The notes: generated by a model from the letters alone, not told the origin. Counted from the stretch's first letter, positions 22,165-32,905 are shown. The stretch: DNA of 64,000 nt from Cristatella mucedo (GCA_009760855.2 WPIO01000172.1:186001-250000); one strand, 5' to 3'. A program made the numbers and translations.

Positions 22165-22561
22165 ATATGGTTAGTGTGCAGCATGCACAGTGTCGGCACG
22201 CATAAGCACAAGGAGGATGCATTGCACAGACCCTCTAAATGCTGTGATAAAAAGATGCGTTTTAGCATCTTTTTGAATGTTGTTGAGTCAAGGAATGCCG
22301 TGACACCAGTCGGGAGTGAGTTCCAGGCTTTAGGAGCATACGAACTAAAGGCATGGTCTCCGAAAGATTTGAGGTTTAGACGAGTATTGTTAAACGACTA
22401 GATTTCGAAAAGCAAATGCTACGATGCTTGGCCTGGTAGGGGAGTAGATCTGATGGGTAGGTTGGAGCCAAAGAATGAAGAGACCTGAAAGTGGCTGACG
22501 GAGCCTTGAAGTCGATGCATAGCTTGTGTGCGAGCCAGTGCAAGTCAGCGAAAAGTGGTGT
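22165..22561 (-). mobile_element. L2A LINE 3' portion (part of a mosaic)
   Basis: Reverse-oriented L2A 3' UTR and RT C-terminal region with stops. It is interrupted at about 22562 by an oppositely oriented L2A tail and continues at about 22798. Confidence 0.75.
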
Positions 22562-22797
22562 GAATTGTGCTTATGCGTGCTGACACTGCATGCTGCCACT
22601 AACCACACTTGCATGCTGATGCTCTGCATGCTCATGCCCTAACCATGTTATTCTTGTTGTTTATTGAGCATGTTATCGCTAACCATTCGATCGTGTTCGC
22701 TTTTCAGAAAATGTCAAGAGCCTAGAAAGAGATTGAGTTCTTCGAGCGAACCTTATCAAGTGTGCTATTATTGTTATTATAATTATGATTATTATGT
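22562..22797 (+). mobile_element. L2A tail inserted antisense within an L2A copy
   Basis: A 5'-truncated plus-strand L2A 3' UTR with a decayed stem-loop (GAGCCTAGAAAGAGATTGAG) and a T/A-rich ATT tail. It separates two halves of a minus-strand L2A copy. Confidence 0.75.
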
Positions 22798-23888
22798 AGA
22801 AACTTCGACCCCCACGACAGACAAGCCTGGCTGCTGAGTTTTGCACCATCTGTAAGCCTCTGATTGCACAGGTGGGTAGACCAGCAAGCAGTGAGTTACA
22901 GTAGTCAAGACGGGATGCAACAAATGCATTGACCAATTCAGATGGGGATTCTTTGTCTAATCAAGTCCTAATGTTAGCAATTTTATGTAGCTGAAAGTAG
23001 GCATGTTTGACTGTGGAGCTGATGTGGTCATTTAATAGGTCACTTTAGAACTTAACACCTAGATTTCGTGCAGATGCAACAGGACACATGATAGCAGAGC
23101 CGATTATAAGCCTTAACCTTTCCAGCTTCTGAATCACACTTGGTTTGCCCACGACCGATCATTGGTTTTTATCATCATTCAATTTAAGAAAGTTTGGTGC
23201 CATCTATGTGCGAATGCCATCAATTCATGCAACAAGGGAGTTGAGAGAACTCGATGCTCTGGAGGGCTGGAAATGATTAAAGCAAAGATGCAACTGAGCG
23301 TCATCTACATAGAAGTGAAAGTTTAGATTGTGCCTAGTAAGAGGGGGATTATAATCCGTGAAAAGAACGGATCAAGCACAGAGCCCTGAGGTACCCCAAA
23401 CTTCAGAGGTTCCTCTGATGATTTTTGTCCATTCCCATCAATACTCAGGAGTCTCCTACTGAGATAGGACCTGAACCATTGCATAGCAGTGCCAGTGATG
23501 CCCAGCCGAGATGAGAGGCGCTCAATAAGGGCTTAATGATGGATTGTATCAAAGCTGCCGAAAGATCGAGCAAAAACAAGCAGAGATACTTTATCTAAGT
23601 CTTCATTTCTAAGTAGGTCGTTATACACCCGAAGCAATGCCGACTTTAGGGAGTGATTAGCTCTAAAACCAGACGGGAACTTACTAGCAAGGTTTGAAGT
23701 TTAAACATATGAGTTTAGCTGGTCTGCCATGACTAATTCCAGTATCGTTTATAGGGACGCTAGAAGGGAGACACGGCGGAAGTTTCTCAAGTACTCTCAG
23801 TCTAGTTGCTTAAGTATTCTCGGTCTTTCATTAGTGGCCTGTGGCCTGACTGCAGCCTTTTTGAAAGGCGCTAGGATGTGGATATGGA
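22798..23888 (-). mobile_element. L2A LINE RT region (continuation of mosaic)
   Basis: Minus-strand L2A from the C-terminal region through motifs D, C, B and A to the KKAVVRPL block, with many frameshifts and stops. No frame is intact. Confidence 0.8.
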
Positions 23889-23970
23889 AAGCAAATGTAA
23901 AGCGCCTAGAAAGAGATTGAGTTCTCTGAGGGCGCTTTATCAAGTGAATTATAATTATTAATATTATTAT
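23889..23970 (+). mobile_element. Short L2A 3' tail
   Basis: Contains only the stem-loop (AAAGCGCC ... GGCGCTTT) and the ATT-rich tail in plus orientation. It directly abuts the minus-strand copy. Confidence 0.75.
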
Positions 23971-24999
23971 AAATGTAGCTATGGGACCTTAGAAAAGGGC
24001 AGTTCTGTGACGCGAGTTTATACGATCTTGGAAAATGGTCAAGACGAGACTAATCTTGCCAGTTCTTGTGCTACTCGGGGCGGGGTGGGTTAACTGCAGT
24101 GGTGGCAGCAGCAGGTCACCGTGAGTGGAAGCAGGAAGTCCTCTTACAGAGTCAGAAGTGCTTGCTGATTTAGGAGTACGGAAATGGCCAGCCCGAGGAC
24201 GGACAGCGAATGCAAACTTGAAGTCGAGGAATCCTCGCTTGACATATACGCTTTCCTGTTAAGCAGAGGATGAGCAACTAACGGCGAAACTCACGGCCGT
24301 CCACGTGCTGCCGGTAAAATAGGGAGCTCCCCTAAACCTCCATAGAAAACGAGTCGATCAGAAATGCCTTGCTCCTAATCTGCACGATTATATTACCTCT
24401 ATTCACACTGAGACATCGATCAGGGAAGTGTCAAAAGCAGAAAACTATTCGGCTCGTCATAGTGGGAACTCCTAATATTCGTATTAAATGATATCAAAAT
24501 CCCAGCGTGCAAGATTGCAGAAAATAAAGCGCCAGGATTTTTGATAAAATTTATAGCAAACCTACTTGACCGAAATCAGAAATAGTTGTGGGGATGAAGT
24601 AAACAAGCAAAACTGAACTCACGCTTACAATTTCACTCTGTTAAGTAAAATAATGGCAGAATTATGAAATTTACAAGGTTCAAAGCCACACTGAAAATTA
24701 AGCTCTTAAATGTCACAAGCCTGCACCTCAACAAGCCTCACGCAGGCACCTCGATCAACCAACGTTCAATAGGTTGGTATACAAGTGAAATATGATGCTT
24801 AGGTTGTAAAATTTTATTTGTAGATATTTTGCTTCCCGTTTCCATTTGTGTTAATCATGGTTTGCATAATCACTTTTTCCTTTACGCTTAAGTCGTCAGA
24901 ACTTTCAATCCCATTTCTAATGTGTTTTGAAAGTTACGATTAACAAATAGTTAATTGTCGGACAAATTCTAACTGTTTTCTTGACTTTTCCCCTTAATC
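23971..24999. other. Unassigned intergenic DNA
   Basis: I see no coding, RNA or repeat signal. There are no open frames of note. Confidence 0.35.
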
Positions 25000-25115
25000 T
25001 TCCCTTTGCAGCAAATGTAAAGCGCCTAGAAAGAGATTAAGTTCTCTGAGGGCGCTTCATCAAGTACATGAATATTATTATTATTATCTCTTTCTAGGAA
25101 CTTTGCATTTGCTGC
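25000..25115. mobile_element. Two L2A tails in tail-to-tail arrangement
   Basis: 25005-25085 is a plus-strand stem-loop tail ending in ATTATTATT. It is followed at once by a minus-strand tail piece (CTCTTTCTAGGAACTTTGC) to about 25115. A box-B-like block at 25140-25160 suggests a SINE remnant next to it. Confidence 0.55.
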
Positions 25116-25154
25116 AAGCAAGCTTAGTCGAATGTCCAAGTTCGTGGGCTCAAA

Positions 25155-25750
25155 CCCGATGGGATGTGTGAAGCGCAAGGTTGTGTACAGGCTGGACCAT
25201 TGCAATTCCCAGAGCTGGGTTATCGAAAAAGTCATTCATCCTCTGAAATTCATAATGAATATGCCTGAAAGGCTTGTAAATAAATCCCAGAAGTTCGGTT
25301 GTTCCTTTTTCTTTTGCAGAAGAAGTTGAGATATCTTCCACTTGATCAAATGATACAGAGCAAAAATCTTACGCTGAACCACAAGGCCCGCCATCGCTTA
25401 GCTCTTCCATACCTAGTTAAATTGCTGCACCAGGTTCAACCTCCTCGTGCCCTCAGGTCTTCTATTGACAATGAATTAGCTGCTCAAGTCCTCCACTTAA
25501 AGACCGTTAGCGATGTAAGAATGTGCTCTGCAGGTCCTAAACTGTGGAACTCACTTCCTCACTTCTTACGAAGCGACATCTTCTCTCCTGCTGCTGCCGA
25601 CATTCTGGAACATTCTTTCGAGCCGTCCAGAGCTACTACTTACGTGCGACTCACTTCCTTGATTGCCCTGCTGACTCAGCTATGCTTATCACTTTCCATG
25701 TTTGCGTGAGATGGTGTAGTTTGGCTACGCATGCGTACCGAAAACCTGTT
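25155..25750 (+). mobile_element. L2B-like LINE, diverged subfamily
   Basis: The broken C-terminal region of an L2B relative: LDHCNS, NKSQKFG, DQMIQSKNLTLNHKARHRLA and LWNSLPHFLRSD. Divergence from the other L2B copies is clearly higher. Confidence 0.7.
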
Positions 25751-26530
25751 AGTAATAATAATAATAATAATAATGCACTTGGTAAAGCGCCCTCAGAGAA
25801 CTCAATCTCTTCCTAGGCGCATTACATTTGCTGCAAAGGGAAACGCGATTGAGTTGTGTGTAATATCATGCTCGATAAACAAAATGAACAACATGGTAAG
25901 GCGTGACATGCACAGGGTCAGCATGCAAATGTGGTTAGTGGCAGCATGCACAGTGTCAGCACGCATAAGCACATGAAGGACGAATCACAGGGACCAGGGG
26001 ATTTTCTGATGCAAGTCTGGGTGTTCCAGGCTTTGGGAGAATACGAACTAAATGCACGGTCTCCAGAGGATTTGAGGTTTGTACGAGGTATTGGTAAACT
26101 GTTGGGTTCCGAAAAGCGGGTGGTACTATGCTTGGCCTGGTGGGGAGTAGATCTGAGAGATCGGCTGGAGCCAAAGAATGAAGTGACCTAAAAGTGAGCG
26201 GCAAAACCTTGAAGTCGATGCGTTTCCTGACTGGTAGCCAGTGCAGGTCGGCGAGAAGTGGTTTGATGTGGCAACTGCGAAGTGCACGACAGACAAGCCT
26301 AGCTGCAGAGTTGTGCATAAGCTGTAATCGCCTGATTGCCCATGCCAGTGGCCAGCACGTAGCGAGTTACAGAAGTCAAGTCGGGATGTCACAAATGCAT
26401 GGACCAACTTAGACGTGGTATCCTTATCTAAACAAGCCCGAATTTTAGCAATGTTAAGTAGCTGAAAGTAGGCAGATTTGACTGTGGAGCTGATGCTGTC
26501 GTCTAACGATAGGTCACTTTGGAACAGGTT
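25751..26530 (-). mobile_element. L2A LINE 3' portion
   Basis: (AAT)n, the stem-loop, the 3' UTR and the RT C-terminal region in reverse. It ends near the FQSDLSLDD block. A short internal deletion removes part of the last coding segment near 26000. Confidence 0.8.
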
Positions 26531-27544
26531 AGGCTTGGAATGTACAAGAAAAGTTTTTCGCGAGACACCCACTAGTCTTATTTACTTTCGTCTGTAAGAG
26601 ACATACATGGTACCAGGCCCACCCTGAACACTTCAACGGTTGCAAGTAACTAGTGGCTATTTGCTATAAAAGCCGAAATGGCGTACTACCGCAATGGCAT
26701 ACTGCCATGCCTCGACATCTGCGTTGATGCCTGAAGGCAGGCAGCCAGCAGCGAACTAGAACGTTGGAGCTGTAGCTACAGACCGACGAGCGATTGGTTG
26801 CTGCGCATACAGCTCTTTCAGCAGTATCTCTCAGCCTTGTGGTGGTGCTTTGACCCTGGAACCTCATAGCAGTGAGCGCTTCGCTGTCAAGCACCAAGTT
26901 CATCGAGCGGTCGTACACGGGTAACTATTTATTATGACCGACCATCCATTGATAATGATCCGACGAACTTGGATAAGTATGGATTCTCAGTCTAACCGTT
27001 CCAATCAGTTTAGCCGTAAGAGATGCAGCATCAAGAATTGATAGCGACAAAACGGCTTCGCCGGGATTGTCATCAATATTTGCGGTACTGTTGTACCCAG
27101 GCTAGGTTCGGTTGGCTGGGACAGGACGGCGCTAATGTGGTAAGGGTAGTTGGCTAGGGTCTGACCTATGGCATGTGCGGCGACGAGGGGTCACCGGGGC
27201 TCTTGGGTAGAAGAAGTTGGCCTAGGAAGTCGTGGTATTGGAGGCTCCCGGTCTCGCCGAGTTATGCACCTGGAAGGTTGCAGGCGTGCTTCGGCGATGC
27301 GGCCACGCACACAAGGCGACAAGTACCCAAGGCCCAAGCGGAGTTGGATAGCGCGATCGTTGTTGAGACTGGTACATTCTTCGTTCCCCGTGTAGCGTGT
27401 TCGTGACCCCCCCCCCCCACGTGTTGGCGTCTTTCGGCGGAAGCTCTCGACTGTAGTAGTTGTCGACTCGGACAGTCCAGCACTCAGCCAGCCGGGTTTT
27501 GGACGGCGTACGCTCTACGTACTGTTGGATTTGGAGTCGGTACA
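26531..27544. other. Unassigned GC-richer DNA
   Basis: Several overlapping frames on both strands (27168-27395, 27222-27674 and others) look like by-products of low stop density. A run of 13 C lies near 27406-27418. The region could hold the end of a retroelement but I cannot support a call. Confidence 0.25.
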
Positions 27545-27919
27545 ACGGCTGGATCTGTCTGCTGCCTTCGACACCATTTATTATGAGGTTCTGCTTGAAC
27601 GATTGAGACCAATGATCGGTCTGGCAGACGAAGCTTTGGCGTGATTTAAATCGTACTTGTCTGATCGAGTTCAATCCGTGTCGGGTGGTGGTCAGGTCTC
27701 ACAAACGTGAAGGGTCACCGTGGAGTCCCACAAGGGCCCACACTCGGCCCCTTGCTGTTCTCCATTTATACACAACCTCTGGGAAAAGTCATTTAAGGCC
27801 CATGGAATAGGATATCACTTCTATGCTGACGATACACAGTTGTATTTGCCATTCAAACCGTCGGAATCTGCTACAGCAACTCAGAAACTGAATGCTTGCC
27901 TTGCCGATATTCGATCCTG
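27545..27919 (+). mobile_element. L2B LINE internal fragment
   Basis: RT motifs A to C of L2B (LDLSAAFDTI, GVPQG-like, FYADDTQLYL) with frameshifts. Similarity stops sharply at 27919, where the AT-rich block begins. Confidence 0.75.
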
Positions 27920-27931
27920 GACGTTTGGTCT

Positions 27932-28162
27932 CTCTTTTTTTAACGAATTAGTATTTATGTTACAATATGAACAAATTATAATTGTATCATTACGCATAAG
28001 ACTGGAATCAAATTCTGTTTCATTCATATCTTCATCACAGATATCACAACGCATTTCATATTTTTGTTTTGGTCTTTTTAGTTTTTGATGACAGTAAGGA
28101 TGTCCTGATTCAAGGTATTCAGTTTCATTTAATGTATTTAAACATATATCACAAATTATTTC
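27932..28162 (-). CDS. Double zinc-ribbon-like small ORF (3'-truncated)
   Basis: The minus frame most likely starts at the internal Met near 28162. It contains two similar Cys-rich units: CDICLNTLNETE followed by HPYC and HQK, then CDICDEDMNETE followed by a closing CSYC. Each would bind zinc through CxxC and a second pair. The frame runs past about 27932 into LINE-derived sequence, so the native C-terminus has been lost. Function is unknown. Its start lies back to back with the integrase frame, within about 20 bp, so the two could be divergently expressed. Confidence 0.45.
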
Positions 28163-28175
28163 CATTCTTTGTAGA

Positions 28176-29046
28176 ATGTCGTTTTTAACTCTAAATGAAA
28201 GAAAGAAAGAAGGTAAATTCAATCCTGACTCAGATTTAAGTCAAATATTCAAACCAAGACCTAAAAATATTCCACAAGGTTTCTTTAAAATTGTTGAACC
28301 TAATGAAAATCATCAAGCAGACATTTTATACATGCCTAATGATTCTGGATATAAATATGCACTGAGTGTTATTGATGTTGCTAGTAGGTATATAGATTCA
28401 AGACCACTTAAAACAAAGTCTTCTAAAGAAGTAACAAAAGCAATAATAGATATTTACAATAAAGGTCCTTTGAAATGGCCAAAGAAAAAGAAAGTTGACC
28501 CTGGATCAGAATTTAAAGGAGAGTTTGCTAAGGAAATGAAAAAAAATGAAACGCAAATTATTGAAGGTACTAGTAAAAAGAGTGTTGCATTAGTTGAAAG
28601 AATGCATAGAGCAGTTGCTGAGAGAGCATTGCACAGTATGAAAAAGAAATAGAAAGTATCAATAAAGAAGAATATACTAGGTACAGAGAGTGGATTTATA
28701 ATTTACCAAAGATTATTGACTATCTAAATAATAGTAGTACAAAAGCAACTTGTGAAAAACCGGTTAAAGCAATAATAAAAGAAAAAGAAAAACTAAAGAA
28801 ACCAAAATATCATAGAAAAGTAGGAGAACAAGAAAAGTTATTAGAACTTGGAACAACTTTTAGATATATTTTAGAACCAGGTGAAGGAGAAGATGAAAAA
28901 GAAGAAGAGCTACGGATGCGATATGGAGTTTAACAAAACATACTATTGTTAGAATAATGGTATTGCAAGAACAAGCTGTTAGATATTGGGTAAATGATGT
29001 TAAGAGAAGTTTTGTTAGAGAGGAGTTACAATTGATTAAGACTTAG
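28176..29046 (+). pseudogene. Polinton-type integrase (frameshifted)
   Basis: A DDE integrase of retroviral fold that would join element ends to target DNA. The first frame (28176-28652) contains the core: NHQADILYM with a catalytic Asp at about residue 49, YALSVIDVASRYID, VDPGSEFKGEF with Asp 108, and ALVERMHRAVAERAL with Glu 141. Frameshifts near 28650 and 28910 split off the C-terminal pieces. One reads YLNNSSTKATCEKPVKAI and the last reads ATDAIWSLTKHTIV and RSFVREELQLI, blocks I associate with Polinton/Maverick integrases. At least two shifts make it inactive. Ginger-type transposases are the closest alternative. Confidence 0.7.
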
Positions 29047-29096
29047 TATCACTATATTTTCTAATGGATCAATTAATATTTCATTGACTTCTTTAG

Positions 29097-29402
29097 TTAT
29101 TTTATCAGGTTATGATTTGCTTGAAGAGTAGATATTTTCCCTCTATCAATTTGCGCTATTGTACTATCTATTGAGATTATAATTGTTGCTAAACTTCCTA
29201 AAACAGTTACTACATGAGAAAGATCCTCGTGATTTGGAATGTAAGTACTTGTTACTGTAATTGCAAGAGATAATAAAATATTTATAAATTGAAAACAATA
29301 TCTAATACGTATTAATTTAGTTAAGCAGCCTTTAATTCTATCATTGTCTAAAAGTATTTTGTTATATTTATCATTTGAATATTTACTTCGGAGGTCTGAC
29401 AT
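29097..29402 (-). CDS. Small membrane protein ORF in Polinton-like block
   Basis: A 101-codon minus frame with a basic, polar start and two hydrophobic segments at about residues 36-53 (FINILLSLAITVTS) and 63-79 (VVTVLGSLATIIISI). A polar tail with a possible short helix follows. Composition matches the surrounding block. I recognise no family, and a structural or membrane role in the parent element is only inferred. Confidence 0.4.
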   Translation of the reverse strand: MSDLRSKYSNDKYNKILLDNDRIKGCLTKLIRIRYCFQFINILLSLAITVTSTYIPNHEDLSHVVTVLGSLATIIISIDSTIAQIDRGKISTLQANHNLIK

Positions 29403-29551
29403 TGCCCTATATTATTTTGAGAATAAAAATCGTTTTATCCTTAGCACAACTCCAAATAGTATGTAAATGAAGGGTATGACGTCAGCTATTAAATTTAGAC
29501 CACTGGGAACGCCTGATAGATCGATCACATGAGTAGGAGTTATCTCCTTTT

Positions 29552-29787
29552 CCAAAATGGCCTCCTGCGATGAAGTAGCGTTCGTGTATGAGGATTGTTA
29601 TTTTGAGGATGATCTAGCGGTTGTAGAAGAAGTACCAATATGTGAGTACTTTGGAATGTTACATTAAGAGTTAGACATTGTAAACGAAAAAATTGACCAC
29701 ATCTTTGATGAGCTGAGTTGGATGCGAACCATCCAACAGCTTGACATCGATGGTGTCAATTCGTTCGTTATCGTCTCATTTACCTTT
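29552..29787 (+). pseudogene. Short acidic frame with one in-frame stop
   Basis: Reads MASCDEVAFVYEDCYFEDDL and continues to a TAA after 36 codons. The same frame then goes on through IVNEKIDHIFDELSWM before a second stop. It looks like one acidic small protein broken by a point mutation, or two chance frames. No family recognised. Confidence 0.25.
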
Positions 29788-29994
29788 CTCGTTTAGTTCA
29801 AGTCGATGCCCAGAGGGTGACTTGTTCGATCCACTATCCTCGTCATTCTCGTTTAGTTCAAGTCGATGCCCAGAGGGTGACTTGTTCGATCGTCTATCCT
29901 GTATCTTACTTGGGAGCTCGTGTCGATGCCCAGCGGGTGACACAGCTCGGGGTTTGGGGTTTTCATCATTTAATAAACTGTTTGTCAAATGCAT
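29776..29994 (-). CDS. ORF with 20-residue repeats
   Basis: A 72-codon minus frame built largely from a 60-bp DNA repeat: SPAGHRHEL, SPSGHRLELNEN and SPSGHRLELNEK recur about every 20 residues. The opposite strand is also open across the repeat (RCPEGDLFD), so the coding strand is uncertain. No known function. Confidence 0.25.
   Translation of the reverse strand: MHLTNSLLNDENPKPRAVSPAGHRHELPSKIQDRRSNKSPSGHRLELNENDEDSGSNKSPSGHRLELNEKGK
29786..29950. repeat. 60-bp tandem repeat, about 2.7 copies
   Basis: GTCGATGCCCAGAGGGTGAC recurs at 60-bp spacing (near 29801 and 29861) with a diverged third unit near 29921. The first two units are almost identical, the third is more mutated. Confidence 0.85.
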
Positions 29995-30139
29995 GCTAAG
30001 TATTTTAGGATCCCACGATGAATCAACGCTTGGAAACGTAAGTATAAAGGTAAGTATTACAGCGCCGATGGGAAGGGAGGGGGACGGTGTAGGAATGGGG
30101 GGGGGGGAGTGGGTGTAGTGTAAAGTTCAGATTTGAATG

Positions 30140-30225
30140 GCACGCAGAGCCGGTAATCTTATTGGACCAATGGTTAACGCGCTTGCTTCAGGACTCAACA
30201 AGCACGGGATCGAATCGCAAAACGG
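30140..30225 (+). repeat. tRNA-like sequence (SINE head or tRNA pseudogene)
   Basis: TTGGACCAATGGTTAACGCG fits the D-arm and box A, and GGGATCGAATC fits box B at the expected distance. GCTTG and CAAGC could pair as an anticodon stem but leave an oversized loop, and no clean acceptor stem is visible. It is more likely a tRNA-derived repeat than a functional tRNA. Confidence 0.4.
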
Positions 30226-30332
30226 ACTAAACTTTTTCATTTTAAAGGGTTAAAGACACGCTAATCAACTTAAACAACTCTATGTTGTCCCTACATTTAT
30301 TTTTTAATTTCTTATAGCATTCTTTTTTAATT

Positions 30333-30797
30333 TTATAGTAAATTTCTTAGAATACAATCATCACACTTTCGTATATGTGAAGAAAATGCTACATTCTGTG
30401 TATCAAAATTAGAAAGATCCTCTCCGTAAAATTCAAAACCTTCTGGAATATTATATACTAGTATTTTCTTATCTTGTAAATCACTAAAATCTTGTCTTTG
30501 AAAAGAATTAACTAAAATATTTCTTGCAATATCAATAATTATTCCATTAATATTTAACCAAAATTGAAAAGTAGCAAGGTTCTCATCAGGATTAATACTA
30601 AATCCTTTATTTATTTTTACATTACATTTACCTTTCAATTAATCTCTAGCAAGTAAACAAGATACTAAACAAGAACCTGTAATTTCTTTTACATAAAACG
30701 CTTCTGCAACTGTTTCTAAAATTGTCTTAACTTCTGTATTAAAACTTTTGATGACGCATCATAATTTTCAATAAAATAAGAATTTAATCCTGACATT
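30333..30797 (-). pseudogene. Decayed gene of the Polinton-like block
   Basis: An open 101-codon minus frame (30333-30638) is preceded by two related pieces in other frames back to a Met near 30797, separated by a frameshift and a stop. Upstream pieces read EAFYVKEITGSCLVSCLLA and the open frame reads FQFWLNINGIIIDIARNI. The order of a GSC motif followed by FWxxxNGxxID is reminiscent of papain-like folds, but the expected His is replaced. I give no firm function. Confidence 0.35.
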
Positions 30798-31099
30798 ATA
30801 GTAAATACAATTTATTTTTAAAATGTTTTTTTTTATTAATTTCTAATAATCGAACTAAATTTAATAAACAAAATAACACAAATGACTTAATTTAGTGTTG
30901 CGAAATTTTTGCACGATACGATATCGGGGAATTTTTAGAAAACCGAAAGTGAAACCGAGGTTGGAGAACAATTTCGCGGTGTCGTATCGGGTAAAAATCC
31001 CACAACAGCGAAGCGTTCCAGTACCGCAGACGACAGAAGCGGACGAAAGTCTGCGGGAGGAGGGCAGTGACGCTTCCGCCGGCTCGGTGCGTGGTAGAA

Positions 31100-31265
31100 T
31101 AAACTGGTTGTGTTGCTCGTCGGCTGGTGTTTTTCGCAGTTCGCGACAGCAATCAAACTACAGGTTTGACTCTCATGCTCTCGAGGCGTAGCCTCACTTC
31201 GGCTGAGGAAGCTGCAGTCTCGAGCTCTGTCAGTCGTCTTGTTTATACTATCTCTCTCACTCTAC
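31100..31265 (-). repeat. Possible LTR remnant
   Basis: Downstream of the gypsy-type integrase on the minus strand is a stretch with a TATAAAC box near 31235-31245 and CAGTTTATTCTACCA near 31095-31110, which resembles an LTR end. No second LTR copy was found in the window to confirm it. Confidence 0.2.
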
Positions 31266-31377
31266 CTCTCTCTGAACTCTTGACCTTGCCAGTAGCTGCT
31301 ATTTTCACGGATCCGCTCTTGACGTCTGTTCTCAGGCTTATTCACTTCCGCCTGCGATTTGTTAGATGGCTCCTGCG

Positions 31378-31690
31378 TCAGCTTGCCGTCCTTTCGTTAT
31401 TCGAGATGCAAGGCGTCGACCTCTGTATAATTAGAAGCACGGATCGGGCTGCCTCGCCGTAGATTTGACAGTTTTCACAGCTCTTTCCACTTCTCCGTTC
31501 GCTTGTGGAAAATGTGGGCTGGTCGTAACGTGCTTCAACCCGTATCGTCTCAGACTGCAATGACTCTGGTATGCCCCAGCGAGAAAACGTGGTCTGTAGT
31601 TCGGCTACCATTTTTTGGTCATCGATTTTGATAATGGAGTGATTTCCGTATATGTCGGGAGAAGTCTATTACAATCAGGTGTTGTCATCC
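31378..31690 (-). pseudogene. Ty3/gypsy-type integrase relic
   Basis: The minus strand shows the integrase core in shifting frames. VIDFSR lies near 31670. [20 protein letters not shown] occupies the position of the conserved FxxxGIPexlxSD block before the second Asp. [19 protein letters not shown] follows with the catalytic Glu. Frameshifts separate all three, so it is non-functional. No RT or gag was found beside it. BEL/Pao is a less likely alternative. Confidence 0.65.
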
Positions 31691-31699
31691 CTGGCGTTA

Positions 31700-32905
31700 G
31701 TCAGAAAATGCTACAAGGAGAATCTTACGCGTAGCAAATTATAGGGGCGCGAGATATCGCTGCAAGCACTCACAAACGTGTCAGTAGCTCAATCGGCTTC
31801 CAGAGTCCGGCCTTTGCACCGGCTCAGTTACAAGAGTACAAGCCTACACCGGCAAAGATCCGGCTAGCTGAGTAACTACTTGGACTGTCGGAGTCAACGT
31901 CTACCCTGTTGAGAGATTCTGCCGAAAGAGACCGAGCACTCAGTACCAAGTTCCGGTCCTCGGGCCTCTGGGAACAGATCTCGGGCTTTGCCCTTCCAGG
32001 GCTTGCTCCTACGCTTGGCGACGCCAAGCTCGACATATCAAATTTCATTAGCTACACATACACTGGGTTACAATTTTTTATATTGAATCCAAGGCATCGT
32101 TTCCTAAAATATTCAATAGCCGCCGGCGCACCAGCGTGAACACTCATTGTCTTCGAGGCATCAGCTCCAGCTACTACGTGTGTAGGTCATTAGTCAGCAC
32201 GGGTTACCCATTCTAGATGGGTTTCGCGAAGGACTGGAGCGTGGGAGCAGCAAAAGCACACTGGTAGAATACTTATTTAAAGACCGAAGCTATTACGAAA
32301 CTTAAGTGAGATTCCTAGCAATCGTGATTCGGGTGTCACTGATCCTGACAGCCACGGTCTGCGTCCAATTAATACTGGCTTCAATTTCAATGGTATCATG
32401 TCCATTGATTTACGATATCTAAGCTGGCCATTGAAGTGGTGATGGAGACCATTCTAAAATTTTCTGCGATTAGTAGGCCATTACACAAAGCAATATCTAA
32501 TTATGTTAAGAGATATAGTAATGACTTCATTCTAGCCGGTCATGCACTATATAAGGACAAAATCTGACTGGAGCAAGCACTCCAGTGGGTGATGTGTTGC
32601 TGGTCTCTATCACTGATCTAAGCACTAGCCATGATGAGTCGGCAAGAAGCCACCTACCTGCTTACGTACTTGCCTGCTTCTTAAGAATCAGCTAATCATG
32701 GAATGACTGGGGCCTCACCTAGGCATGACAAGAAAGTACGGTCAGGCAGGACAGTTAGTTGCACGGCAGTTCAGTATGTCAGAAAGGACTACAACACATG
32801 CAGATACGTTTTGCTACAGTTTTACGGTTAGCTGAGCCAGCATCATCATTTATATAGCTGCAGAACACATTCAGTAGCTATCGCCCCATTAGTAGCAGGA
32901 CATAG
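31700..32905. other. Unassigned intergenic DNA
   Basis: Overlapping frames at 31824-32048 (minus) and 31909-32139 (plus) have no recognisable motif. Nothing else is supported. Confidence 0.25.

Larger units (their letters stand above)
27920..30890. mobile_element. AT-rich Polinton/Maverick-like element remnant
   Basis: A block of about 3 kb with much higher A+T than its flanks, and proteins rich in K, N and I. It holds a broken retroviral-type integrase on plus, a zinc-ribbon ORF and a two-helix membrane ORF on minus, and a decayed frame at 30.33-30.80 kb on minus. No terminal inverted repeats are visible at either edge. No polymerase, ATPase or complete capsid gene is seen. The left edge is cut by an L2B fragment. 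A GC-richer insert (about 29.55-30.25 kb) with a 60-bp tandem repeat lies inside. Confidence 0.55.

Noticed and set aside
27168-27674. Frames of 73-150 codons on both strands
   Set aside because: They overlap each other, lack motifs and span a junction with an L2B fragment.
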